DNA from: Orbilia blumenaviensis
Taxonomy: Eukaryota > Ascomycota > Orbiliomycetes > Orbiliales > Orbiliaceae
Reading direction: 5' to 3'
Assembly (NCBI GenBank): GCA_036872755.1
Contig: JAVHNS010000002.1
Coordinates: 2,294,001 to 2,358,000, forward strand
Length of the DNA: 64,000 nucleotides
The position numbers and the translations under genes are program-made. The number at the start of each line of letters is the position of its first letter. Position 1 is the first letter of the stretch. The notes under the pieces are model-generated. The model did no database searches. It was not told the origin of the DNA and saw only the letters and a program-made list of their open reading frames with translations. Positions 48,301 through 59,794 of the stretch are shown here, piece by piece.

Positions 48301-49163
48301 GTTTAGATAGACACTTCATCAACTATATGCACGGCCAGCCATCTTAATTATTTTATTTTATTTTTTTTTCCTTGGTGGAAACTTCGAGTGCGGGGTAGCT
48401 TCGATAAATTCAATGCATCCAGTTGCGCCTGATATTTTTTTTTTTGCGGGACCTGTAACATAACTTGTATGTACTGTTCAGCTCTTAAAGAATCAAGTGG
48501 GTAGGTTAGCTGCAGTTCGAACGCGAAATTCGAAGAGAGAAGAAGAAGAAAAAAGGGCGGCATATCCCGAGCTCTCCGATATGCGCTCTCGCATGCTCAT
48601 ATGACCAGTTTCTGAGGTTTCAAAAACTGTCGACTGTCTCAGATTTCCTTTGGGAAAATTCCCGGGGATTATGCAATGACGATTGAAAGGGCATTAAAAT
48701 TACTTAAGTCGAAATTATCAGCATATGCTGGGCGGATGAGCTTAAAACATAGGATAAAAATAGAGTAACAGATCGATGATACTATAGTAGTATACCCACG
48801 ATAAAAGATATCGCTGGAATCCGCGTAACGTTAGATTCTCGAGATCTCTTTCTAGATCCCCCAAAGGCTAAGTATCTAGGTTAGGTAGTGAGCTAGATTA
48901 ATCCGGATCAAACAGAAAAAAGTCATGATGTCGTTGATTTCCTCGCTTAACACGGCCTGCTCTTGCTGCATGCATTTTACAAGCAAGCGGAACCCATCAT
49001 ATCAACCTCACGAGACGTCTACATCTCTCCGAAACCCTCCAGTGGTCCGGTCCGCTCCTCTTTAAACCTTCCAATCTATGCCAACATCTCAATAAAACAC
49101 CTTCTCTTTCCCAAAAATATTACCCAATTGAAGATACACGACCCCCAACTCTCGAACTTCACA
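45349..49163. other. Large AT-rich intergenic region
   Basis: About 3.8 kb of AT-rich DNA with only short open frames of no recognisable content. The WSC promoter lies at the left, the RCF1 promoter at the right. No RNA gene or mobile element is seen. Confidence 0.55.
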
Positions 49164-49676
49164 ATGCCGGCACCAGACGATCCAATGATGCCCTCATCCT
49201 TCGAGGGGAACGAGTACGTTTTTTTCTTATCATCGGATCCCCCCCGCTAACATATCGGAAACTTTAATTATCAATACATAACATACTAAAACCCCAACGT
49301 CAATTATAGAGAATTCTACGAAACCTCAAGGACAACAAAGCTCTTCCGACGTATAAAGGAAGAACCGCTTATTCCTATTGGAATGGCATTGACATGTTGG
49401 GCACTATACCGCGCCTCCCGCTCCATCCGCGCCGGAAACGATAGAGATTATACGAATAAGATGTTCAGACGCAGAATCTATGCTCAGGCGTTTACGGTGG
49501 CGGCGATGGTCGGTGGGAGTTATTATTATGCTGATGAACACCGCGCGCGTAAGAATTTGGAGAATAAGGTGGCGGAGCAGAAGGCGAAAGAGAAGAATAG
49601 GGCCTGGATTAAAGAGTTGGAGGCTAGAGAGGATGAGAGGGTTGAGTTGGAGAAGCTTGCGAAGGGTGCTAAGTAG
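49164..49676 (+). CDS. RCF1: Respiratory supercomplex factor 1 (HIG1 domain)
   Basis: Two exons, 49164-49213 and 49310-49676, 138 residues. RCF1 sits in the inner mitochondrial membrane and helps assemble the complex III-IV supercomplex. The protein has EFYETSRTTKLFRRIKEEPLIPIGMALTCWALYRASRSIRAGN (first hydrophobic hairpin arm), then NKMFRRRIYAQAFTVAAMVGGSYYYADE, with the RxRxxxQ signature of the HIG1 isoform group and the second membrane span. The tail is a charged coiled coil (KAKEKNRAWIKELEAREDERVELEKLAKGAK), as in fungal Rcf1. Length fits the family. Confidence 0.92.
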
Positions 49677-50251
49677 CAGGCGCCTCTATTTAGTAGGATT
49701 GAATTTAGAGGGAGGGGTTATGGAAGAAGGGGTTATGGAGAGGGGTTTTTTCCCTTTTTACCATTTCATTGTATATTCTTTACAAATACACACAGCCAAC
49801 CGCCGCCTGTAGAAAGGCTTGAAAACAAAGATTGGGGAAGTGCAAAAAGCTGCACAGGTTTGTATATTCAAATGGCGGGTTTTTTGAGCTTTGATTATTC
49901 TCACTACTATGTACTATAACATTCTCTCAGCATCTCTGGAATTATGCGAGGCGTTCTTTCTTTTGTTTTGGGGTAATTCTTTCAGTTATAGTACCTCCCC
50001 AGCCATTGCAGTATTACATAGGACAGGTGCCCGGGTATATATGGAGGGGGTTGCCAGAGTGCCATCTATAAGCATATGTGTGCGCCTGGTGTCGTCGGCG
50101 AGTTTTGGGATAGGTTTCGGCTACCTGGCTGATATGGAAACCCTTCAATATTGCTCCGAGGAGGGGGGCATGCCATGGCCAACCTCCATCGTGTACGGAA
50201 GACCCTACCCTGACATTGTGAAATAGAGCTCCAAAGTGCCTATCACGCCTT
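49677..50251. other. Intergenic region between convergent genes
   Basis: About 570 bp between the RCF1 stop and the stop of the next minus-strand gene; likely overlapping 3' UTRs. Nothing else is seen. Confidence 0.5.
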
Positions 50252-51223
50252 TCAACTGCCTACACCTTCTCCGGCTGTCCCAGGTGCTGCAGCGGCATCA
50301 CCCTCTACGACCTTCCTCCCCTCAGCCCAATCAACCACACCCTGTAGTCTCTCTAGCCTCTCCTGGTAGAACCCTACCAGCTCTTCCAGAGCCTCTATAC
50401 TGCCTTTCTTCTCCTTCGTCGTCGGGTCAATAATCCCACCCGTACCAGGCAGTTTCCGTTTCCCCTTCCCAACCCCTTCGATCGTTAACATCAACCCTCC
50501 ATCCCCAACATCACCCGTAGTAGTCGATGTGCCATCACCATCACTCATCCACGTCGGAGCTTTAGTGACACTAACCCCACTAACCTGCCACTCGGGACTT
50601 AAACTATGCGCAGAAAGTATTCCCTGTCCGTCAGCCGCCACATCAACTAGCAAAACCCGTTCGTTGTATCTACCCCGATTCGCACCGGGTTTTGAAAAGT
50701 GTCCGGATGAATTACTGTCTACGTCTGCTTGACTACCGGAACCGGAGTTATTCCCGCCGGTGTTAGCACCCGCTGCGTGGTTTGTAGCTGCGGCAGCGGA
50801 GTTGGAGAGACTGTTTGGAGCTGAGGGAGAGTGAGCGGGTGGTGGACCGGGGAGGATGGCGAGAGGGTCGAATTCGTCGTCGGTGAAGACGTAACGGACT
50901 GTTGGGTGGAAGTGCGAGGATGTGGTCGCGTCTTGGATTAGAGTGAAGAAGGGGACGAACGGCGGTTGTTGGTTAGGAGGCTGCTGGGTCGAGGTGACAT
51001 CATCGGTCGTAATGGTGGTAGCAGCGGCAGAGAAGGCCGATGGCTGTTCGGTGGAGGATGTAACTGGGAAGGGAAGCTGGGATGGTCGAGGAGTAGGTGG
51101 GTCTAGGGATCCGGCTGTGGGAGGTCTCGGGGACCCAACCGGTAAAGATGGGGAAGGAGTAGAGCGGTGGGCTGAAATAGCTGAAGGTGTTAATCGCGGT
51201 GGGATAGGTTGAGGTGTGGACAT
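50252..51223 (-). CDS. Hypothetical disordered protein
   Basis: Single exon, 323 residues, starting MSTPQPIPPRLTPSAISAHRSTPSPSLP. The first 75 residues are Pro/Ser/Thr-rich. The segment FVPFFTLIQDATTSSHFHPTVRYVFTDDEFDPLAIL (about 90-125) looks like the conserved core. NERVLLVDVAADGQGILSAHSLSPEWQVSGVSVTKAPTW (about 187-225) resembles a folded strand pair, and EALEELVGFYQERLERLQGVVDWAEGRKVVEG (about 280-310) a helix. The middle is Gly/Ser/Asn low complexity. I do not recognise the family. It is read in the same direction as the polymerase gene upstream, 313 bp away. No signal peptide is seen. Confidence 0.75.
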   Translation of the reverse strand: MSTPQPIPPRLTPSAISAHRSTPSPSLPVGSPRPPTAGSLDPPTPRPSQLPFPVTSSTEQPSAFSAAATTITTDDVTSTQQPPNQQPPFVPFFTLIQDATTSSHFHPTVRYVFTDDEFDPLAILPGPPPAHSPSAPNSLSNSAAAATNHAAGANTGGNNSGSGSQADVDSNSSGHFSKPGANRGRYNERVLLVDVAADGQGILSAHSLSPEWQVSGVSVTKAPTWMSDGDGTSTTTGDVGDGGLMLTIEGVGKGKRKLPGTGGIIDPTTKEKKGSIEALEELVGFYQERLERLQGVVDWAEGRKVVEGDAAAAPGTAGEGVGS

Positions 51224-51536
51224 CTTGCCAGTACAGTCCTTCTCGCCGTGGTGTTTGAAGCTGTGGTGATGCCAGAAAGGTACCGTGGGTAGCTGTCCGA
51301 GTGGTAGTCGAGGAGGTCTCGAGACGAGGCTGCTGCTTGCTCATAGAGCTAGCTTAGCAGTGCAAACAATAGAACACCACCACCAGGATATCACGAACTC
51401 GTATGAATTATATTTCTGGAAGACCACAAACTCCACCACTACCATTCCTGCCATCCCAAAGATCATAGTCCATCAGAACAACATTATGTACATGAATAAA
51501 TAATTGGAAAAAACGATCAATGCATCTACAGGTTGT
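51224..51536. other. Short spacer
   Basis: 313 bp between two minus-strand genes: 3' UTR of the polymerase gene and promoter of the downstream hypothetical gene. Confidence 0.5.
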
Positions 51537-53900
51537 CTATAGCTTTCGTTTCTTGCCTCTTGGCCTTCCACGTCGTGAAGGCAGAGGGTTCTTGTGGCTC
51601 CCGGTTTGCTTGTACTCTTTGAATACTGTACTCATGGTCGCCTTTTCGGGTGAAGCAGAACCCCCCGTTCGAGTGAGCGGCGGGGCCACGGGCGTGGTGT
51701 CCCTTTCGCCGCCACCCTCCCGTACCGCTTCCCTGATCGTCTGTCTGGAGAGGCAGTAGTCCACGTGGTCATTGAAGGCCCTGTCATCGGGCATTTGGGG
51801 GAGGTCGCAGATTGGGCATGGCCAATAAACTACCTCTTCCTCTTTCTTTTCTTCTTCGTCGCTTGCCGATTTTTCGTTTCTTTCCTTTTCGTCATCGTCA
51901 TCGTCACATTCGAGTCCTACTAAGTCATCACTTTCAAGCCCATCAAAGTATTTCAATTCGTCTGGGTCCATATCCCCCTCATCTGCACGCCTCACTTCGA
52001 ACCCCGCTTCGTCGTATTTACCCCATTCCTCTTCTGGCCATTCCTCCCACTTTTCCTCCACTTCGGCCCCAAGCTTCCTTTTCTTGACTATGACAGGCTT
52101 GAAAAAGTTGCCCCCACTACCACCACCACTACCACCACTTTTCTTCCTGCTGGAGAGATTGGTCATCCTCAACCCCATCAACCGGAGCTTCATTGGTTTA
52201 TATTCCTCTTCTAGTTTAGTCAACAGAGGGAGTGCATATTCGTACACATCCCCAGCTTTCCAAATCGGATAAGGTAGCGGCTTCTGCCGAATCGCTTCCT
52301 CGTAGGTGAACATCTTGACTTTCAACGCAAGCGTGCGCCCCTGCAGTTCCGTTTTAGTCAAGTCCTCTTCCAAGGCTTCTGCGGTTTTTCTCAGTTTTTC
52401 CCTTAGGTTCGCAGTGCCCTCTAAATCCGGGAAAGTCGATTCGCTACCGATGGATTTGCGGATGTACTCTTCGGCTGGGCGGATGACGGTCCTACCGAGA
52501 CCTAGGGAGACGGATATCAGGAATTCGTAGGCTTTTTGGCCGAAGAGCTAGAGAATTAAGTAAGTACTTAATAGTTAGTGACATTGTGAACAGGAGGATA
52601 ATTAGGGATTGTAATTGTTTCCTTTTTGAAAAAAAAAAAAAAAAAAAAAAAAAAAGTTACGAACCTTCAAGATCAGCCCTCTGAGCGGGTAGATGTCTCC
52701 ACAGGTCTTGATTCCTACGGCTTCTAATTCTCGTTCAAAAACCCGACCAACACCATTGACTTTGCGAACCGGCAGTGATTTCATAAATGACATGACGATT
52801 GAGCGATCGTTCCCCACACGCTACACAACGAGTTAGTAAAAAAATGAAAATAGATCACTTGGTAGCAGAGTTGTCGGGGACTAGGTAATATGGCATACAA
52901 ACTGCCCGTTAGGCTTGTTCTTATTAGAACATATTTTTGCAATGCGTGCATTAGGAGCAATCCCTGCTGAAACCGTAAGCTTCGAGTGCTCGAAGACTTC
53001 CTGTCGCATCTTCTCCACAGCCTCTTCGGGGTCTAGATTGTGTTTTGCCAGATAGCCGGTGATGTTCAGATATGCCTCGTCGCAACTGGCGGCTTCGAAT
53101 CTTTCGTCGTATCTAGCGAGCACCTCTCGGACCTCCTTCGCTTTCGCATTATATTTTTCGAAGTTCAGAGGAAGGAAGATGAGCTGAGGACATAACTTGA
53201 TAGCGATGTGACCAGCCATTCCTGAGCGAACGCCAAATTTACGAGCTTCGTAGTTACACGTCGTTAGCACCCCCTTGCCGACGGCCATAGGTACAGTTTT
53301 AAGCTCCGGCCGGTCGAGCTCCTCGACAGAGGCGTAAAAGGCGTCGCAGTCGACATGGACGATCGTTTGCGACAGGTCTCGATCCAACTCTAGCGCGGCG
53401 ATATATGCATCCGCCCTCTTCAAGTCAACCGAAGTATCAATCTTCTCGATTTCCGCCTTCTTCCTGAGAATACGATCGATACGTTTTGTAAGCTCCAGAT
53501 CCTTTCGCGATTCGTTTGCGAAGTATTTGGAACCCTTTGAGGCTTCGTAGATGATTTCGGCGACTTTGGATTGGTCGACGTTGTCCTGACCCGATTTGAG
53601 GACTGAGGGGCCGAGCAGTTGTTTCTTTAAAGTGGATTGGGAAGATGGTTCAGGGAGATTGCGTATGCTTTCATCATTAATATTATTACTATCTGCGACA
53701 CCTGTTTGGGCGGCGGCGGCGGCGGCAGCGCTGGTGACATTAGGGGATAATGGTTGGGGAGGGGCCACCGGTCTTTGGCCGAACATGGGCCGTCGCCCTC
53801 GCTGACGGGATATGTGGGCATATTGCTGCTGCTGCTGAAGAGGAGGTGGAAGCTGACGAGGCTGCAGGTCCTCGACGAAGTCTCTGAGGCCGTCCGTCAT
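51537..53900 (-). CDS. DNA polymerase kappa (Y-family translesion polymerase)
   Basis: Three exons, 53900-52899, 52820-52665 and 52547-51537, phases agreeing, 722 residues. The enzyme copies past bulky minor-groove DNA lesions. The N-terminal clasp (YEASKGSKYFANESRKDLELTKRIDRILRKKAEIEK, about 118-152) is special to Pol kappa/DinB eukaryotic forms. Catalytic acids are D184 in VHVDCDAFYASVEELDRP and D274/E275 in ASCDEAYLNITGYL; CNYEARKFGVRSGMAG is the finger motif. SAGIAPNARIAKICSNKNKPNGQF and the HhH region LPVRKVNGVGRVFERELEAVGIKTCGDIYPLRG follow, then the little finger. Near the end one UBZ4-type zinc finger has C630, C633, H647 and C651. The second intron carries a 27-nt A/T homopolymer. 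A Gln-rich start and an Ala run are low complexity. Confidence 0.95.
52629..52655. repeat. Poly-A tract inside polymerase intron 2
   Basis: 27 A on the plus strand (poly-T in the transcript), close to the 5' splice site of the intron. Confidence 0.9.
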
Positions 53901-54076
53901 GGCTACGAGATTACTATCGCGATGTCGAGATGCATAATGTCATGGAGTATATAACAGAAGTTAAATTCGAGTCGAATGTATCAGAGCGTAGCATAACGGA
54001 ACCGGGAAAATAAACACAAACATGAGGGGTGGTGAGCAATTGCAAGCGTGTAATTGATCAGACCAGACCACGACAT

Positions 54077-54103
54077 CACGTGGGACACCCCGGCTGCACG
54101 CGT
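54077..54103. promoter_or_regulatory. CACGTG and ACGCGT (MCB-like) elements upstream of Pol kappa
   Basis: CACGTG at 54077-54082 and ACGCGT at 54098-54103, about 180-200 bp before the polymerase ATG. ACGCGT is the MluI cell-cycle box bound by MBF in yeasts and is common before replication and repair genes. The sites are seen; function is inferred. Confidence 0.4.
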
Positions 54104-56670
54104 CCCAGCCAAAAGTGCGTCAAATTTAAGGCTGCACTGTAAATTTCAATTTCAGTTGTTTTGCGAAATTTTTCATTGGAGTCTTTTTTTAGAAGGCCCC
54201 CAGTTTCTTTGGCATGGGGTAGTGAAATGAACTGGGGGGGAGAGAAGCTTAAGTTAAGATATTAAGGTTATGTGGTTCTTTCATTACATAGGGAGAAAGG
54301 CCGTTTCGAAACAGCTGTCGAGAGAGAGCGCGCCTGCTGTGAAAGTTTCCCCTATCCCATGCGATATAAGTACTCGTTCGTATGAAGTTAAATGATATAT
54401 AAACTAGGTAATATCATGGTTGACCCGTAAGTCTTCGATATTCGATTGCAAGCACACAGAACACATATACAATGTCGAAGATGCTCAAAACGATCCTCTT
54501 GCGGGCGGCGCATTTGCTGGCTTCTGGAACTAGGCGGCCGTAAATAAACTTTCCCTTAGCAGTATAAGTGAACCTTATAATTACTGGAGTACATCTACTC
54601 GGATATGGCGATGTATATTGGCAATGTATACCATATGCCACTGGCGTCTGAGCCAGACTTGACTGCTCTAGTCGCTCAAAAGCGTCCATTCAGACTGGTC
54701 TCGGGGGCCCGGACGCATACAAAGCCGAAACCAGGCCTAGGCGCCTTTGTAAAGCTCGAACCTTGGCTGATTCCGAAGTCGACATCGTGTTATTCGGTTT
54801 TTTTGTTAGAAAGTGGTCGTACCAGGCGCATATGTGTATGTATCGGACCAGCCAAGACACGATGCTGGGGAATAGGTTACTGTCTTTGATCAAGAAGTAT
54901 TGGTTCAGCCCGACCCAATATTTAAATACCTAAGTACTTGAGCTGGAGTAGGTATATAGATGATTTATTTATTTAATTGTTTGAAGGCGCGAAACGATTA
55001 GATCATGGATATCACGAACGACCATCGATATCTCCGATTTGACCTCAAAAACCAAGGCGCAACTCCAGCGCTCTGCAGGGAGGAATTCCCCAGCATGAAT
55101 ACTTCTATTAGCTAAACACAATTCTGGATATTGTTCCGGGGCGGAGGCTATTATTAACAAATGTACCTGGCTCCACTTTTGGACTTCCGGACCTAACTAG
55201 GTCTCTAGTTAGATCAAAAGAGATGCGAGCGAGTGCGAGTACGAGTATTCAAGAGATTCATGTGTTATGAGCACCACCGCAAATGTGAAGTTCTGCGACA
55301 ACGACCGTACAGCCGCGGCTGCAGGCAGGCCACGACACCACACTCACACCGCATATACATGAGTACACACAGCTTATTGGAAGTCGCATCCTGGTATGAA
55401 TTCATGCCGGATGCTAGTACTAACGGCAAACTTGCGAAAGCTATTGGTGCGTGGTACTGCCAGATATGCCAGCATGCCTGTTTGTGTGTTTGGGGTTGTT
55501 TTTGCCTGCTCATGTGATTTAATTGCTTGATTGATCGATTGAATTTTTCACAGATATCTATGAGAGTACTCGATTGAGTGAGTAACTGGGTCAGTGAACG
55601 AGGTATCGTGATGATGACGATGAGAATTTTTGGATTTCAGAATTTCGAATGAGGAATTGCATTTGCATTCCCTTGGCCCCCTCTGTGCAGTGCATGTCTG
55701 CATGACATTCCTCTGCGGGGACAGCAGGCCTCGATTCGTCGAGCTCTGCGAGGTGGCCGTTCGACTGGCTTAGCCTGCAGGTCTAGCGCATGAACCTTCC
55801 TCCGTTTAGACGTCGATATGCGTGGCCCTTGTATCCTCGGTCGAATGACACGACTGACAGGCGCCCTGTTCGAATTCAGTCCAGCCTGATGCCTTGAGGG
55901 GGGGTGGTTGTATTGTTTCCCTACATTCCTCGAGTTGGCTGGATTGTTTGGATGTTTGTGTGTGTGCATGTATGTATGTGTGCACGTTTGTTTTTGTCAT
56001 GTATGCTAGATGACGGCCATGAGCATGACCATGGACATGGAGCTGGAGCATCAAGCATCGTGATCGAGCAGCTAGACTACTAAGTAGTTAGCCGGTACAT
56101 ACACCAGCTGCAAGGGTATAACTTACATGTATGTACCCAGCTAGTAGGATGCCATGGAGCGGAGGGCTGGAGGAATACGACGAGGGTTAATTGTGCATTG
56201 CAATTGAAGGATAGACGAGGATGCAGCAGCAGCGGAGGGAGGAGCTGGTGCTAAGCTCGTTCAGTAGCCCCTCATCGTACCATCTGGATATGGGATCGGA
56301 GAGAGTCTTAAAATCCTGGGAGTCGTCCGGTCCCTCCCCCCTCCTCTCCCCTCTTGGGAATCGGTCAGATGGATTGATCTGATTTGATCGATATCGTATC
56401 ATATCATAAGTACATATCGTCGGGTAGTTTTTTTTTTTTCCTTAAAAAAAAACATCGAATCGAATCGAGCGGCTGTTTGATGCAGGGCTAATAGAATTTT
56501 TTTTCTATTTTTCTATTTTATTTCCCTCTTTCCCTCCCTCTTTATTACCTAGCTTGAGAATTCCTTGATCTGAAGTTGTGAGGTGACTGTGGAGTGTCTG
56601 TGGGAAAGAGAGAGCGAGACTGCTGCGACTGCTACTGCTGCTACTACTACACCATACCCGTATTATACCG

Positions 56671-56709
56671 CCATACCATACCATACTATACCATACTATA
56701 CTATTCTAT
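56671..56709. repeat. CCATA/CTATA tandem repeat
   Basis: Imperfect tandem copies of CCATACTATA-like pentamers in the leader of the downstream gene. Confidence 0.8.
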
Positions 56710-57460
56710 CTCGTTCCTTATATACTGGTGGTGTAGTAGCTAGCTAAGTAAGTAGAAGAAGAAGAGACTCAGGCTCAGACACAGACACTCTGCCCTGCCA
56801 AATTACCCCCCCTCGAGACTATCCTCTACTTGAATTATCAACTATCCTCATTCTTACTCTTGCCGTTACTGGCTAACCATTCTCAATCGATCCGCTATCC
56901 GCTATCCTTCATCCTCCTTCTCTTCGTCTTTGTCTTAAATCATTCTTTTCTTCAATATCCTCCTCCAATACAATACAATACAAGAACTACCCAGCCAGCT
57001 GACACTAATAATTAAAGCCTATCCTTCCTCTTACTAGCCCTATACGAAAGTACTACTACTTCAGTTGCTCACCAAAGTACTAAAGTACTTAAGTACCCTC
57101 GAATCTCCGCCCGGTTATTAATATTATTAATATCCACGGTCTCGAATCTCGAATTCCCAACTCGATTGCTGCTGCTACTGCTACTGGCTATAATAGCAGG
57201 GCGTATAATAAATCAAACCCCCCTTCACGGCTCCCGCCCGACAGACAGATCGTAATTTCCCGACCGGGTTCTTCAGGGACGAGGCATTATTCGGTCCCCC
57301 TGGCTGACTGCGCTGCAGGCTGGCTCGACAAAAGGCAGCTCGGGACGCTGTTTCAGAGTCTTCCCGAAGAAAACTCTCGGTCTGAATCGTCTTTCCGCAA
57401 ATTCTCTCTTCGCTCCGTCGACTTTACAGATCCAGCAGTTCTTACTATCTCTTCAAATTC

Positions 57461-57495
57461 AATCCAATCCAATCCGGTTCAGTTCAGTTCAGTTT
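57461..57495. repeat. AATCC and GTTCA pentamer repeats
   Basis: Three AATCC copies directly followed by about three GTTCA copies. Confidence 0.85.
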
Positions 57496-57763
57496 ATAAT
57501 TCATTCAGCTTAGTTCAGTTGGGATCGGGTCCAGGACAATAACCGTTTTTGCCGTTGTTCGTTGGACCCTTTTTTTTCTCTTTCTTTCTGCGACTCGCGA
57601 CTGCTCCGAACCGATCTCCCAATTAAGTCCCGTTCCACTCGGTTCATTCCTATGTCCTGACCACTTTCGCTGTCAACCTCACCACCCAATCGACCGTTGA
57701 CCGCTCCGTCGACGGTCTTTTAGAAAGAAAAAAACATCTTCACCACAACTACAAGCCCTCACC

Positions 57764-59794
57764 ATGCCGTTGGCTCCTTCTGCGGGCCATGGCCCTCCGT
57801 CGGGTCCTCGATTGGCCGCTCACCCGATTTCCCCGGCCGGCCAGCAGTCCTCGATATCCTCCCGCGCGAGCATCTCCAGACCTACTCCAAGAATCACCCG
57901 TAACGACTCATTCGCCTCTGTTCCCGGTGACCTCTCTCCCGCTGCTCTCCGTCCGGGTGCCGGTTATGACTCTTTCCCTTCGCGGAGGGGACCGGGATCG
58001 GTAGCAAGCTTCGTGACAGCTGGAAAGGTACCTCCTCGATCGACGACTCCTAGCAGCACCATCAGTTCCTCTTCGTCGCCCATGTTCTTCCACGCTAGCG
58101 ATGTAAAAGGAGGCCTACGTGCTCCGAAGGCACCGGTTCTTGCGAAGGCTCCTGTCGTAGCAAAACCGCCGATGCCATCGGGAAAGTTTTTCTACGCATC
58201 TGATACTCGCAATGGCTCGACGTCTCGCTCGCATTCACCTGTCAGGGACGATCCGAATGTTAAACCCGTTACCTCTCCTCTAGTACCATCACCACATCTC
58301 ACTCCATCCGGCAGACATGGCTCTGTCGTTTCCACGGCCACGATCACACCTTCGAAACCTACCCCTTATGTCAAAACAAACATCGCCCCTACCGCGACAT
58401 CGAGACGGAGGGATCTCTCGCCAGATCCTCGTCCCGTATCTCCTCGCACAGACAGTAGCACGAGTGGTAGCCAGGCGTCGACAGGACCTAGGTTGATGGC
58501 TAGTCCCAAAATCGGGACTTCACCTCCCTCGAAACAGTCGCATCTGTCTCACCCACCACCTCACGTCCCGTCGAACCCGCCCAGCGCTCCTTCGTCGAAC
58601 AGAAACTCATTCACCTCGCCTCACCCCCCACAGATCCATTCTCAGTCGCACTCCCGACGGCAATCTGCAGATTTTACACCGGTACGGGCAGCTAGAGCTG
58701 GATCTGTCAGCGGAGTCAGCGGCTATGATCACTCTCCAAAATCACCGACGATGCACGCGATGTCCAGTGCTCATGCTATGATAGAGCATCAGAAGGATCT
58801 TGCTGCTGCAGCTAGGCGAGAAAGAAAGGTTAGTAGGAGCTAATTTTCGGATATTAGTATGGTTGTCACTAACAAAGCTTGATATCAGATCATGGACCTC
58901 GAAATTTCCAACGCTTCCCTCCTCGCGATCAATAAAACCTTCGAACGTCGAATTCGAAAGCAGACAGCCGAGCTTCGCCGATTCCGTCGCCTGGCTAGGG
59001 CAGGGCTTTTGTCATCCGATAAATTCAAGAAACATAAGAGGAAGAGTAGCCGAGAGATCGAATCTGAGGTGGAACCAGAAGAAGCTGGGGCTGAATATAA
59101 CTCAGGGGATGAGAGTTCTGATGAAGAAGAGTTGGATGAGGAAGAAGAGGAGGAAGAAGACGACGACAGCTTGTCGTCTAGTTCTGGTGACGGAAAAGAG
59201 GCATCTGAGAAAGATTTGGCGAAAAGAGCTAGGGATGAGAAACATCTTGCATCGGATATTGAAAAGCATAGGGCTCTGCTTGAGGCATCAGCGAAGATGA
59301 ATGCATCTCTGAAGCGCTGTCACCTTCTCGCTGAGTCTCTTATTGATGAAGGAAAGCGTGCACTGGAGGCAGAGGGCAAGGTGGACCAAAAGAGAAGGGC
59401 TCCGCGGGTAGTCGATTCTTCAGACTTCGACGACGGTGTCACGGAATCTGAACTTGAGACGGGCGTCGACGACGACGACGACCAACTAGACGGCACTACA
59501 ACAGACGACAATGAAAGCCAGCTGAGCGGAGCCTCCACCCCTACATATTATCAAGACAGCGAGATCGAAAGCGGACCACGCAGTATTAGCGATTACGAGA
59601 GTAGAAGCGAATATGAGAGCCGGAGTGAATTCAGCGGTAGCGAAGGGTATTATAGCGAAGATTACGAAAGCCAGGATGATGCGGGTGGAAACGTGTACGA
59701 GGTGAATGCACCGGATGTGATAACACCTCGAGTCGACCCGGAATATCCGATATTAAGGCTAGCTAAGATGCCAGTTATTGCAAAGGTTAAGTAA
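57764..59794 (+). CDS. Hypothetical coiled-coil protein with disordered N-terminus and acidic tail
   Basis: Two exons, 57764-58828 and 58889-59794, 656 residues. I do not recognise a named family. Residues 1-320 are Pro/Ser/Thr-rich with short repeated patches (MFFHASDVKGG and KFFYASDTRNG). From about 325 a conserved-looking helix (MSSAHAMIEHQKDLAAAARRERK/IMDLEISNASLLAINKTFERRIRKQTAELRRFRRLARAG) spans the intron. A long acidic Glu/Asp run follows, then a second coiled coil (KHLASDIEKHRALLEASAKMNASLKRCHLLAESLIDEGKRALEAE). The C-terminus is rich in Ser, Tyr and Asp/Glu with the repeat SRSEYESRSEFSGSEG. There is no signal peptide, so it is probably a nuclear or cytoskeletal scaffold, though this is only inference from composition. 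The start follows a CACCATG context. Confidence 0.8.

Larger units (their letters stand above)
53901..57763. other. Long divergent intergenic region
   Basis: About 3.9 kb between the divergently read polymerase and coiled-coil genes. It contains an MCB-like site (54098), short open frames without content, and a long repeat-rich leader before 57764 (CCATACTATA-like repeats at 56671-56709; AATCC and GTTCA repeats at 57461-57495). No gene is supported. Confidence 0.5.

Noticed and set aside
50922..51212. 96-codon plus-strand frame
   Set aside because: Antisense shadow of the disordered protein gene at 50252-51223.
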